Origin: Verrucomicrobiota bacterium
Lineage (GTDB): Bacteria > Verrucomicrobiota > Kiritimatiellia > Kiritimatiellales > Tichowtungiaceae
Reading direction: 5' to 3'
Assembly: GCA_020853375.1 (NCBI GenBank)
Contig: JADYZA010000023.1
Location: forward strand, 1 to 5,376
Length of the DNA: 5,376 bases
Numbering within the stretch: position 1 is the stretch's first letter; each line of letters begins with the position of its first letter. The notes beneath the pieces were generated by a model. It was given only the letters and a program-made list of their open reading frames with translations. It was not told the origin of the DNA and did not search any database. Made by a program: the position numbers and the translations under genes. Below, piece after piece: positions 1-5,111 of the stretch.

Positions 1-582
1 AAGTCCGTGAATATGCCCAAGGACAATATCGACCGCGCCATTAAGAAAGGTACCGGCGAGCTGGAGGGCGGATCACTGGACGAGCTGATGTATGAAGCCT
101 ATGCTCCGGGCGGTATTGGCGTTCTTGTGCAGGCGCTGACCGATAACAAGAACCGCGCGGCTTCCGAAATTAAGAATGCGCTCACCAAAAACGGCGCCAG
201 CCTCGCCCAGCAGGGCGCTGTCAGCCGCAGTTTCCAGCGCAAAGGACAGATTTATATTGATGCCGCCGGGATTGATGAAGATACGCTGATGAATATCGTG
301 CTCGAAGCAGGCGCTGAGGATATGCAGCGCGACGGCGACCAGTTTGAGGTTTTGACGGCTTTTACCGATTATTCCGCCGTGTCCGAGGCGATTTCCAAGG
401 CGGGCATTACCGCCGCCTCGTCGGAGCTTACCATGCTTCCCGAAATGCCGGTGGACGTGAAGGATAAGGAGCAGGCGCAGAAGGTGATGAAGCTGATTGA
501 TGCGCTGAACGAGCTCGATGACGTCCAGAATGTCTATGGCGCGTTTGAAATTCCCGACGCCATTCTGGCGGAAATGGAATGA
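1..582 (+). CDS. yebC: YebC/PmpR/TACO1-family protein, 5' end cut off by the window
   Basis: The family comprises cytoplasmic proteins first described as DNA-binding regulators. More recent work on YebC and mitochondrial TACO1 points to a role in translation, helping ribosomes through difficult stretches such as prolines. The frame is open from base 1 (Lys-Ser-Val-Asn-Met-Pro-Lys-Asp), so the GTG at 7 is not a real start. Compared with the roughly 240-residue family, about 55-60 N-terminal residues lie upstream. Visible family features are NMPKDNIDRAIKKGTG near the start, YEAYAPGGIGVLVQALTDN with the following NRAASEIKNALTKNG, the ALEAGAEDM-like segment LEAGAEDMQ, and the C-terminal LIDALNELDDVQNVYGAFEIP. 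The stop TGA overlaps the ruvC start, which implies translational coupling. YebC next to ruvC is a very common bacterial arrangement. Identification is firm; the molecular role is family knowledge only. Confidence 0.95.
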   Translation, partial: KSVNMPKDNIDRAIKKGTGELEGGSLDELMYEAYAPGGIGVLVQALTDNKNRAASEIKNALTKNGASLAQQGAVSRSFQRKGQIYIDAAGIDEDTLMNIVLEAGAEDMQRDGDQFEVLTAFTDYSAVSEAISKAGITAASSELTMLPEMPVDVKDKEQAQKVMKLIDALNELDDVQNVYGAFEIPDAILAEME

Positions 583-1085
583 ATAAAGTTCGCATTCTAG
601 GGGTCGATACCTCACTGCGCTCGTCCGGCGTGGCGGTGATTGAGGTGTCGGGCCAGCAAATGCGGGCTTTGGCTTATGGACGGATTCACAATAAAGCCGC
701 TTTGTCGCATACCGGCTGTCTGGCGGCGATCCACCGGGAAGTCGATAAGCTGATTACAGAATTTTCCCCCGACGAAGCCGCCATCGAAGGCGCTTTTTTT
801 GCCAAGAACGCCAAGACGGCGATGATTCTCGGTCAGGCGCGCGGCGCGGTGCTGACGGTCTGCGCTCTGCGCGGTTTGCCGGTTTATGAATATTCGCCGC
901 GCTCGATTAAGCAGGCGACGGTCGGGGCGGGAGCCGCCACCAAGGAGCAGGTTGCCAAGATGGTGGCGCGCCTGCTGGGGCTGTCAGAAATTCCGCAAGA
1001 CGATGCCGCCGATGCACTTGCGGCGGCGATCTGCCACGCTCACCAACGAGGCTTGCCGGAAGCCTTGCGTTCAAAACCGGTTTAA
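579..1085 (+). CDS. ruvC: Crossover junction endodeoxyribonuclease RuvC (Holliday junction resolvase)
   Basis: RuvC is a dimeric, metal-dependent nuclease that cuts Holliday junctions symmetrically during recombination and repair, working with the RuvAB branch-migration motor. The 168-residue length fits the family (E. coli RuvC has 173). The RNase H-like fold is recognisable. Asp10 lies in ILGVDTSLRSSG, Glu70 in AAIEGAFFAKNAKTA, and Asp142 and Asp145 in DDAADALAAAICHAH. These correspond to the four catalytic acids of E. coli RuvC (Asp7, Glu66, Asp138, Asp141). The segment LGQARGAVL at 84-92 is also typical, so the enzyme looks intact. The start is the ATG overlapping the yebC stop by four bases. 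There is only a weak GGCGGA-like ribosome site, so coupling to yebC translation is likely. ruvA and ruvB, often next in line, are absent here; accB follows instead. Confidence 0.96.
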   Translation: MNKVRILGVDTSLRSSGVAVIEVSGQQMRALAYGRIHNKAALSHTGCLAAIHREVDKLITEFSPDEAAIEGAFFAKNAKTAMILGQARGAVLTVCALRGLPVYEYSPRSIKQATVGAGAATKEQVAKMVARLLGLSEIPQDDAADALAAAICHAHQRGLPEALRSKPV

Positions 1086-1116
1086 TGTAGTTTGCGTGCC
1101 CTGTTTAAAAAACAAG

Positions 1117-1122
1117 AAGGAG
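1117..1122 (+). promoter_or_regulatory. Ribosome binding site fixing the accB start
   Basis: AAGGAG lies 9 bases before the ATG at 1132. The accB frame is open back to 886 inside ruvC, so this site decides that translation begins at 1132. The resulting product starts MELKEIKKIVEMM, as biotin carboxyl carrier proteins normally do. A second ATG at 1124 is closer to the site but leads to a stop after two codons. Confidence 0.8.
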
Positions 1123-1131
1123 AATGACCTG

Positions 1132-1596
1132 ATGGAACTCAAGGAAATCAAAAAAATCGTTGAAATGATGACCGAGAACGATCTCGCTGAATTTCTGCTT
1201 GAAGAAGAGGCTTTTACGCTGCAACTCAAACGAGGAACCTCTGGAATAACCCACGTTGTTTCCGCCCCGCAGCAGATGATGGCCGCTCCGGTTGCCGCCG
1301 CTCCGGTTTCGGCTTCCGCCCCCGCCACAGCTCCGGCCGCCGATGCGGATGCCGGGCTGGTTGCCATTAAATCTCCAATGGTTGGAACCTTCTACCGCTC
1401 ACCGTCTCCGGATTCCGATTCCTTTGTCCAGATCGGGCAGGACGTATCCGCCGAATCGGTCGTTTGCATCATCGAAGCGATGAAGGTGATGAATGAGATT
1501 CAGTCCGAAGTGAAGGGTAAGATCAAAAAGATTCTGGTCGATAATGCCACTCCGGTGCAGTTTGGCCAGCCGCTCTTCCTCGTCGAGCCGGCATAA
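1132..1596 (+). CDS. accB: Biotin carboxyl carrier protein of acetyl-CoA carboxylase (AccB/BCCP)
   Basis: BCCP carries the biotin that shuttles carboxyl groups from biotin carboxylase (AccC) to the carboxyltransferase (AccAD), making malonyl-CoA for fatty acid synthesis in the cytoplasm. The product has 154 residues, matching E. coli AccB (156). Residues 1-36 form the short helical N-terminal part. Residues 45-75 are a flexible linker rich in Ala, Pro and Val. Residues 76-154 are the biotinyl domain. The modified lysine is Lys118 in the motif EAMKVMNEI. The segment YRSPSPDSDSF (88-98) is the thumb typical of acetyl-CoA carboxylase carriers and absent from lipoyl domains, which supports acetyl-CoA rather than another acyl-CoA as substrate. 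It follows ruvC by 46 bases and precedes accC by 116 bases, an unusually long gap for accBC. Confidence 0.97.
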   Translation: MELKEIKKIVEMMTENDLAEFLLEEEAFTLQLKRGTSGITHVVSAPQQMMAAPVAAAPVSASAPATAPAADADAGLVAIKSPMVGTFYRSPSPDSDSFVQIGQDVSAESVVCIIEAMKVMNEIQSEVKGKIKKILVDNATPVQFGQPLFLVEPA

Positions 1597-1712
1597 AGCG
1601 AGATTTGAAATTGGAAACTGGAAACTTGAACTGCGGGACGAGTTTTGAAATCTGATGTTTTCCGAATTTCAGGTTTCAAATTTCAAGTTTCAGCCTTAAC
1701 CCAAAGGGTTTT
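1597..1712. repeat. Intergenic inverted array of 7-base GAAA-type repeats between accB and accC
   Basis: Two facing arms read as tandem heptads of consensus KGAAAYY. On the plus strand, 1606-1630 reads TGAAATT, GGAAACT, GGAAACT, TGAA. On the minus strand, 1692 down to 1665 reads TGAAACT, TGAAATT, TGAAACC, TGAAATT. Arms 1606-1630 and 1668-1692 pair at 20 of 25 positions, with two further G-U pairs possible in RNA, so a transcript could fold into a long A/U-rich hairpin with a 37-base loop. A lone extra unit TGAAATC sits at 1646-1652 in the loop. The array ends 20 bases before the accC start. From memory, runs of this kind occur in gaps of many environmental bacterial genomes and are sometimes mistranslated as short hypothetical proteins; I cannot verify that here. 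A role in setting the accB to accC ratio or in mRNA stability is speculation. Confidence 0.75.
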
Positions 1713-3077
1713 ATGTTTGAAAAAATACTGATTGCCAATCGCGGTGAAATTGCGCTGCGGATCATCCGGGCCTGTAAAGAGCTGGGAATCAAATCGGTCG
1801 CGGTTTATTCCGAAGCCGATGCGGAATCTCTCCACGTTCAAATGGCGGATGAGGCCATTTGCATCGGACCGGCTTCCGCGACGTCCAGCTACTTGAAAAT
1901 GGCGAACATTATCAGCGCCGCCGAGGTGGCCGATGTGGATGCCATTCACCCAGGCTACGGGTTTCTGGCGGAAAACGCCCATTTCGCTGAAATCTGCCGG
2001 GATTGCAACATCACCTTCATCGGGCCGGATCCGGAAGTGATCCGCAAGATGGGCGACAAAGCGATTGCCCGCGACACGATGAAAGCCGCCGGAGTGCCAA
2101 TCACTCCCGGTAGCGACGGCATTCTTTCCAGCAAGGAAGAGGCGCTGGCGCTGGCTCATAAAATGGGCTATCCGGTTCTGATTAAAGCCGTTGCGGGCGG
2201 CGGCGGCAAAGGAATGCGCGTGGCGCATAACGACGTTAGCTTGGCGCAGGGGTTTATGATGGCCAGCGCTGAGGCCGGAAGCGCGTTCGGGAATCCCGAC
2301 GTGTTCATGGAAAAATATATCGAGTCCGCCCGCCATGTCGAAGTGCAGGTGATTGGTGACAAGCACGGCAACGTGGTGCATCTCGGTGAGCGCGATTGCA
2401 GTATCCAGCGCCGCCACCAGAAGCTGGTGGAAGAATCGCCCTGTCCGGTACTGACTCCCGAAGAACGCAAAGCGCTCGGCGAAGCCGGTGTGAAAGCCGC
2501 GAAGTCGGTCGGCTATAACAGCGCCGGAACGCTGGAATTCCTTTATGACGAAAAGGCCAAGAAGTTCTACTTCATGGAAATGAACACCCGAATTCAGGTG
2601 GAACACACCGTCAGCGAAGAGGTGACAGGTATCGACTTGGTCAAGGAACAGATTCTTGTGGCCGCCGGTAAAAAGCTTTCCTTCACGCAGGACGACGTGA
2701 AAGTCCGCTACCACGCGATTGAATTCCGTGTGAACGCCGAGGATCCCTACAAGAACTTCACTCCGTCACCCGGCAAAGTGGAAGCGGTGCATTTTCCAGG
2801 CGGCCCCGGTATCCGGATCGATTCGCACGTTTACAGCGGATATACCATCTCGCCGTACTACGACAGCATGATTGCCAAAATCATCGCCCGTGGCGCCAAC
2901 CGCGAGGAAGCGCTGAACCGTTTGCACCGCGCGCTGGAAGAATTCACGATCAACGGCCCGCACACGACCGTGCCGGTCGGCATGGCTCTGCTGATGGACA
3001 ACCGATTCCGTCGCGGCGAATACAACACCGCTTTCCTCGAAAAATTCATGCACGAAAATTTCTTGGTTGACCGATAG
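1713..3077 (+). CDS. accC: Biotin carboxylase subunit of acetyl-CoA carboxylase (AccC)
   Basis: AccC uses ATP and bicarbonate to carboxylate the biotin on AccB. The 454-residue length is close to E. coli AccC (449). In order: the N-terminal biotin carboxylase domain begins [20 protein letters not shown] and includes [10 protein letters not shown] (79-88). The ATP-grasp domain has Lys116, Lys158 and the glycine-rich loop GGGGKG (162-167). His208 lies in ESARHVEVQ. The metal ligands are Glu275 and Glu289, followed by [11 protein letters not shown], which holds Asn291, Arg293 and the catalytic Glu297. The C-terminal domain includes Arg339 in EFRVNAEDP. All residues known as essential in the E. 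coli enzyme are present. The start has only a modest upstream AAAGGG (1703-1708), 4 bases from the ATG. The Asp23-type gene follows after 15 bases. The carboxyltransferase subunits must be encoded elsewhere. Confidence 0.97.
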   Translation: MFEKILIANRGEIALRIIRACKELGIKSVAVYSEADAESLHVQMADEAICIGPASATSSYLKMANIISAAEVADVDAIHPGYGFLAENAHFAEICRDCNITFIGPDPEVIRKMGDKAIARDTMKAAGVPITPGSDGILSSKEEALALAHKMGYPVLIKAVAGGGGKGMRVAHNDVSLAQGFMMASAEAGSAFGNPDVFMEKYIESARHVEVQVIGDKHGNVVHLGERDCSIQRRHQKLVEESPCPVLTPEERKALGEAGVKAAKSVGYNSAGTLEFLYDEKAKKFYFMEMNTRIQVEHTVSEEVTGIDLVKEQILVAAGKKLSFTQDDVKVRYHAIEFRVNAEDPYKNFTPSPGKVEAVHFPGGPGIRIDSHVYSGYTISPYYDSMIAKIIARGANREEALNRLHRALEEFTINGPHTTVPVGMALLMDNRFRRGEYNTAFLEKFMHENFLVDR

Positions 3078-3092
3078 CAGGGAGGCGCGGCG

Positions 3093-3515
3093 ATGAGCGA
3101 AAGAAATGTTCCTTTTTCCAGGAACTGGCCGATTCCGGAGGAGAAATCCGAAGACGCCGGATTGGGCGCGGTCGAGATACACAATAATGTCATCGCCGTT
3201 ATCGCTCGTGAAGCCGCCAATCGTGTGCCCGGTGTGGTTGAACTTTCCGGAACGTTCGTTGACGAGCTGGTTGATATTATTGGCAAACGGCCTCGCGACC
3301 GCGGCGTCCGTGTAGCCATTGATTCCGAAAACACCATCGTTGTTAAGCTGACTGCTGTGCTCGAATACGGCGTTTATATTCCTGAGGTTTGCGGCAAGTT
3401 GCAGCTTGAAGTCCGCAAGTCGATCGAGGAGATGACCGGCAAGCGGGTTCAGGCGGTTAACATTTCGGTTCAGAGTATTCGTCGCACGGTAAAGGATGTT
3501 GCGGGAGGAATGTAA
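3093..3515 (+). CDS. Asp23/Gls24 (DUF322) family envelope stress protein, YqhY-like
   Basis: This 140-residue soluble protein has the Asp23/Gls24 domain at about residues 23-130. The hallmark is GAVEIHNNVIAVIAREAANRV followed by PGVVEL, then a basic loop (GKRPRDRG), the strand block VRVAIDSENTIVVKLTAVLEYG, the IPEV turn and a helix (CGKLQLEVRKSIEEMTG), ending VQAVNISVQSI. The first 22 residues are polar and proline-containing, with no signal peptide or membrane segment. A strong AGGGAGG site lies 7 bases before the ATG. The position just after accBC is the same as yqhY in Bacillus subtilis, where loss of the protein is reported to disturb fatty acid synthesis and select acetyl-CoA carboxylase mutations. 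In Staphylococcus, Asp23 is held at the membrane by AmaP, and an AmaP-like gene follows here. A lipid-linked role is inferred from context; the biochemical activity of the family is unknown. Confidence 0.88.
   Translation: MSERNVPFSRNWPIPEEKSEDAGLGAVEIHNNVIAVIAREAANRVPGVVELSGTFVDELVDIIGKRPRDRGVRVAIDSENTIVVKLTAVLEYGVYIPEVCGKLQLEVRKSIEEMTGKRVQAVNISVQSIRRTVKDVAGGM
3504..3508 (+). promoter_or_regulatory. Ribosome binding site choosing the AmaP-like start
   Basis: GGAGG lies within the last codons of the Asp23-type gene, 8 bases before the ATG at 3517. It rules out the in-frame ATG at 3496, which lies upstream of the site and would add seven residues (MLREECK). With the start at 3517 the two genes are separated by a single base, which suggests coupled translation. 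Confidence 0.8.
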
Positions 3516-3516
3516 A

Positions 3517-4053
3517 ATGACAAAGTTTCTTCATGTGCTGTCTGGTCTGGTGATCTGGTTTCTGTTCTCCGCTTTGGGCGGCGCGCTGATTTATGCGAAC
3601 GGCCTGCGTGTGGAAGAAGGAATTCTCGGCGCGTTCTATCTGCACGACAGATGGTATGAGGCCATGGGCGCCGGTGGAATCATGACGCTGCTTTCATTGC
3701 TTTATTTGATCACGTTCGGAGTGCCGCGGCCTAAAGCGAAATATCTGTCATTCGATTCCGGAAACGGTTCTGTCTCCATCAGCGTTAGTGCCGTGCGCGA
3801 TTTCGTCCGCAAGCTTGGTGACGAGTTCGGCGCCTTGGTTGGAATTGATCCGAAAATCCGCGCCGAAAAAGATTCCATCAGCATCGATCTCGACGTGAAG
3901 ATTCAAACCGGCACCCGCATTCCAGAATTTTCTCAGGCTCTCCAGAACCGCGTCCGGGAAGGCGTTCACGATGGACTGGGTATTGCTGAGGTGAAGGAAG
4001 TAAAAGTTCGCATTCAGGAAATTGTCGGGACACCGCGGCCTTCCCGCCGTTAA
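3517..4053 (+). CDS. amaP: AmaP-like membrane protein with a C-terminal Asp23-like domain
   Basis: The 178-residue product has two hydrophobic segments, about 5-27 (HVLSGLVIWFLFSALGGALIY) and 51-69 (GAGGIMTLLSLLYLITFGV). They are joined by a short loop (GLRVEEGILGAFYLHDRWYEA). A soluble domain follows at about 75-170. The layout and length match the alkaline shock response membrane anchor AmaP, which tethers Asp23 to the inner face of the membrane in Gram-positive bacteria. The soluble part (VSISVSAVRDFVRKL, then ISIDLDVKIQTGTRIPEFSQALQNRVREGV, then VKVRIQEI) parallels the Asp23 domain of the gene just upstream block by block, including the IPE turn. By the positive-inside rule, the RPK-rich stretch after helix 2 suggests that the domain is cytoplasmic, available to bind the upstream protein. 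The tail GTPRPSRR is basic. Partnership with the upstream Asp23 protein is inferred from adjacency and known AmaP biology; the gene name is by similarity. Confidence 0.8.
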   Translation: MTKFLHVLSGLVIWFLFSALGGALIYANGLRVEEGILGAFYLHDRWYEAMGAGGIMTLLSLLYLITFGVPRPKAKYLSFDSGNGSVSISVSAVRDFVRKLGDEFGALVGIDPKIRAEKDSISIDLDVKIQTGTRIPEFSQALQNRVREGVHDGLGIAEVKEVKVRIQEIVGTPRPSRR

Positions 4054-4058
4054 TCATT

Positions 4059-4979
4059 ATGAAAAAAGACAGCGCACCCAAACTGGTTATCGTCGGCTCC
4101 ATCGGCATTGACACCATCGAAACGCCCCGCGAAAAGCGCGTCGAAATTCTCGGTGGCTCCGTAAGTTATGCCTGCGCCGCCGCCTCGTTTTTTGTCAAAA
4201 CCGGCATGGTCGGTGTCGTCGGTACCGACTTTCCGTCCGAACATCGGAACCTTTGGAAAAAAATGGGCATCGATCTCGCCGGGCTTCAGACCGAAGAAGG
4301 CAAAACTTTCCGTTGGTCGGGCGTTTATGAAGCCAATATGGACAACCGCCGCACGCTTCTTACCGAGCTGAATGTTTTTGAGCGCTTTACGCCGGAACTT
4401 CCGGAAGCCTACCGCGACGCCCCGTACCTTTTTCTCGGCAACATTGCACCGGAACTTCAGCTTCACGTGCTGGAGCAGGTTCGCTCACCGAAATTTGTGC
4501 TGATCGACACGATGGATCTTTGGATCAATATCGCCCGCGAAAAACTGGTTCAGGTTGTCGGTAAATGCGACATGCTCACCCTGAACGAATCCGAAGCGCG
4601 CCTTTTCACCGGCGAACATTCTCTCATGGATGCCGCCAAAGCGTTGCTCGCCATGGGGCCGCGGTTCGTCCTGATCAAAAAAGGGGCCAGCGGCAGTATG
4701 CTGTTTTCTAAAACCGGAATCTTTCTTCTTCACGCATTTCCTCTGGCGGACTTCAAGGATCCGACCGGCGCAGGCGATACCTTTGCCGGCGGACTCATGG
4801 GAGCGCTGGCCGAATCTGGCGGAACGGGCGAAACCGAGATTCGCCGCGCCATGCTTTACGGAAGCGTCACCGCCGCGTTCGGCGTGGAAGAGTTCAGTCT
4901 GGAGCGTTTAGCTGTTCTCGACCGGAAGCAGATCGAAGCCCGCGCCAAAATGCTTCGATCAATGTGCGCCATCAACTGA
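4059..4979 (+). CDS. PfkB-family (ribokinase-like) carbohydrate or nucleoside kinase, substrate unknown
   Basis: This 306-residue cytoplasmic kinase should move the ATP gamma-phosphate to a hydroxyl of a sugar, nucleoside or related small molecule. Family features in order: an N-terminal strand with GSIGIDTIE (13-21) including the substrate-side Asp18; the di-glycine lid hinge LGGSVSYACAAA (31-42); the NxxE-type motif TLNESEARLFTG (174-185), which helps bind Mg-ATP; the strand VLIKKGASGS (204-213); and the family signature DPTGAGDTFAGG (234-245), with the anion hole and catalytic base Asp240. The hinge reads GGSVSYA rather than the GGxxxN form of ribokinase and fructokinase, so assignment to those enzymes is not justified. 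The start is the ATG 5 bases after the AmaP-like stop. No good ribosome site is seen, so coupling to upstream translation is likely. A terminator-like hairpin follows. The family call is firm and the substrate open. Confidence 0.9.
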   Translation: MKKDSAPKLVIVGSIGIDTIETPREKRVEILGGSVSYACAAASFFVKTGMVGVVGTDFPSEHRNLWKKMGIDLAGLQTEEGKTFRWSGVYEANMDNRRTLLTELNVFERFTPELPEAYRDAPYLFLGNIAPELQLHVLEQVRSPKFVLIDTMDLWINIAREKLVQVVGKCDMLTLNESEARLFTGEHSLMDAAKALLAMGPRFVLIKKGASGSMLFSKTGIFLLHAFPLADFKDPTGAGDTFAGGLMGALAESGGTGETEIRRAMLYGSVTAAFGVEEFSLERLAVLDRKQIEARAKMLRSMCAIN

Positions 4980-5111
4980 TGTTTTCCAGACGTTGGAATT
5001 TCCAAGGTCTGTTTTCAACGGCTCAAGTCGGCCCAATATTCCATTTGCCCGAACGGGATGGAACGGCTAGATTTCCGGCCTTGTTTTCAATTTTTAAGGA
5101 AAGGATACACC
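4980..5111. promoter_or_regulatory. Structured 132-base gap upstream of serC with clustered TTCCA/TGGAA words
   Basis: Beyond the hairpin at its left end, this gap holds five copies of the pentamer TTCCA or its complement TGGAA. Plus-strand TTCCA occurs at 4984, 5000 and 5039; TGGAA occurs at 4994 and 5059. A second dyad joins TTCCAT (5039-5044) to ATGGAA (5058-5063), with CCC (5048-5050) pairing GGG (5055-5057) inside it. Two direct repeats are present: TGTTTTCAA at 5010-5018 and 5082-5090, and AACGGCT at 5017-5023 and 5062-5068. A weak promoter-like pair TTGCCC (5045) and TAGATT (5068) with 17-base spacing is visible, four of six matches each, too weak to call. The serC ribosome site AAAGGA (5100-5105) lies at the right end. 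The gap probably contains the serC promoter, but its position is not settled by the sequence. Confidence 0.45.
4987..5015 (+). terminator. Candidate intrinsic terminator after the kinase gene
   Basis: Eight bases after the kinase stop, arms 4987-4998 and 5000-5011 form a near-perfect dyad matching at 11 of 12 positions, with a single G-G mismatch (4992 against 5006). As RNA this gives a ten-pair stem (CAGAC and TTGGA against TCCAA and GTCTG) with a three-base loop. It is followed directly by TTTT (5012-5015) and then C. The position suits the end of the accBC to kinase unit. The T run is short and the stem is only moderately GC-rich, so termination may be partial. The tight symmetry would equally suit a protein-binding dyad. 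Confidence 0.5.

Noticed and set aside
1074..1083. Perfect 10-base palindrome AAACCGGTTT at the ruvC stop
   Set aside because: No loop, T run or second half-site is present, and a 10-base palindrome is expected several times in a window this long.
886..1131. N-terminal extension of accB back into ruvC
   Set aside because: The frame is open, but the extra 82 residues are Arg-rich read-through of ruvC in another frame. The ribosome site at 1117-1122 and family length both support the start at 1132.
1655..1699. Fourteen-codon open frame ([14 protein letters not shown]) before accC, a possible leader peptide
   Set aside because: It has no ribosome site and its coding sequence is simply the right repeat arm, whose 7-base phase explains the FQVS/FKFQ pattern.
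1683..2714. Long open frame on the minus strand opposite accC (343 codons)
   Set aside because: It lies wholly over a well-conserved accC and its start extends into the repeat gap. The His- and Phe-rich translation resembles no family I know, and it is the usual by-product of GC-biased third positions on the coding strand.
3496..3516. Earlier ATG for the AmaP-like gene
   Set aside because: The GGAGG site at 3504-3508 lies downstream of this ATG and is spaced correctly for 3517; the extra MLREECK is not expected before a membrane segment.
1652..4987. Identical 12-mer CTGATGTTTTCC at 1652-1663 and 4976-4987 in the two structured gaps
   Set aside because: About one exact 12-mer match is expected by chance within a window of this size, and the second copy overlaps the kinase stop codon.
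5045..5073. Sigma-70-like promoter TTGCCC, 17 bases, TAGATT before serC
   Set aside because: Both boxes match consensus at only four of six positions, which chance readily supplies; it is noted within the gap entry but not called as a promoter.
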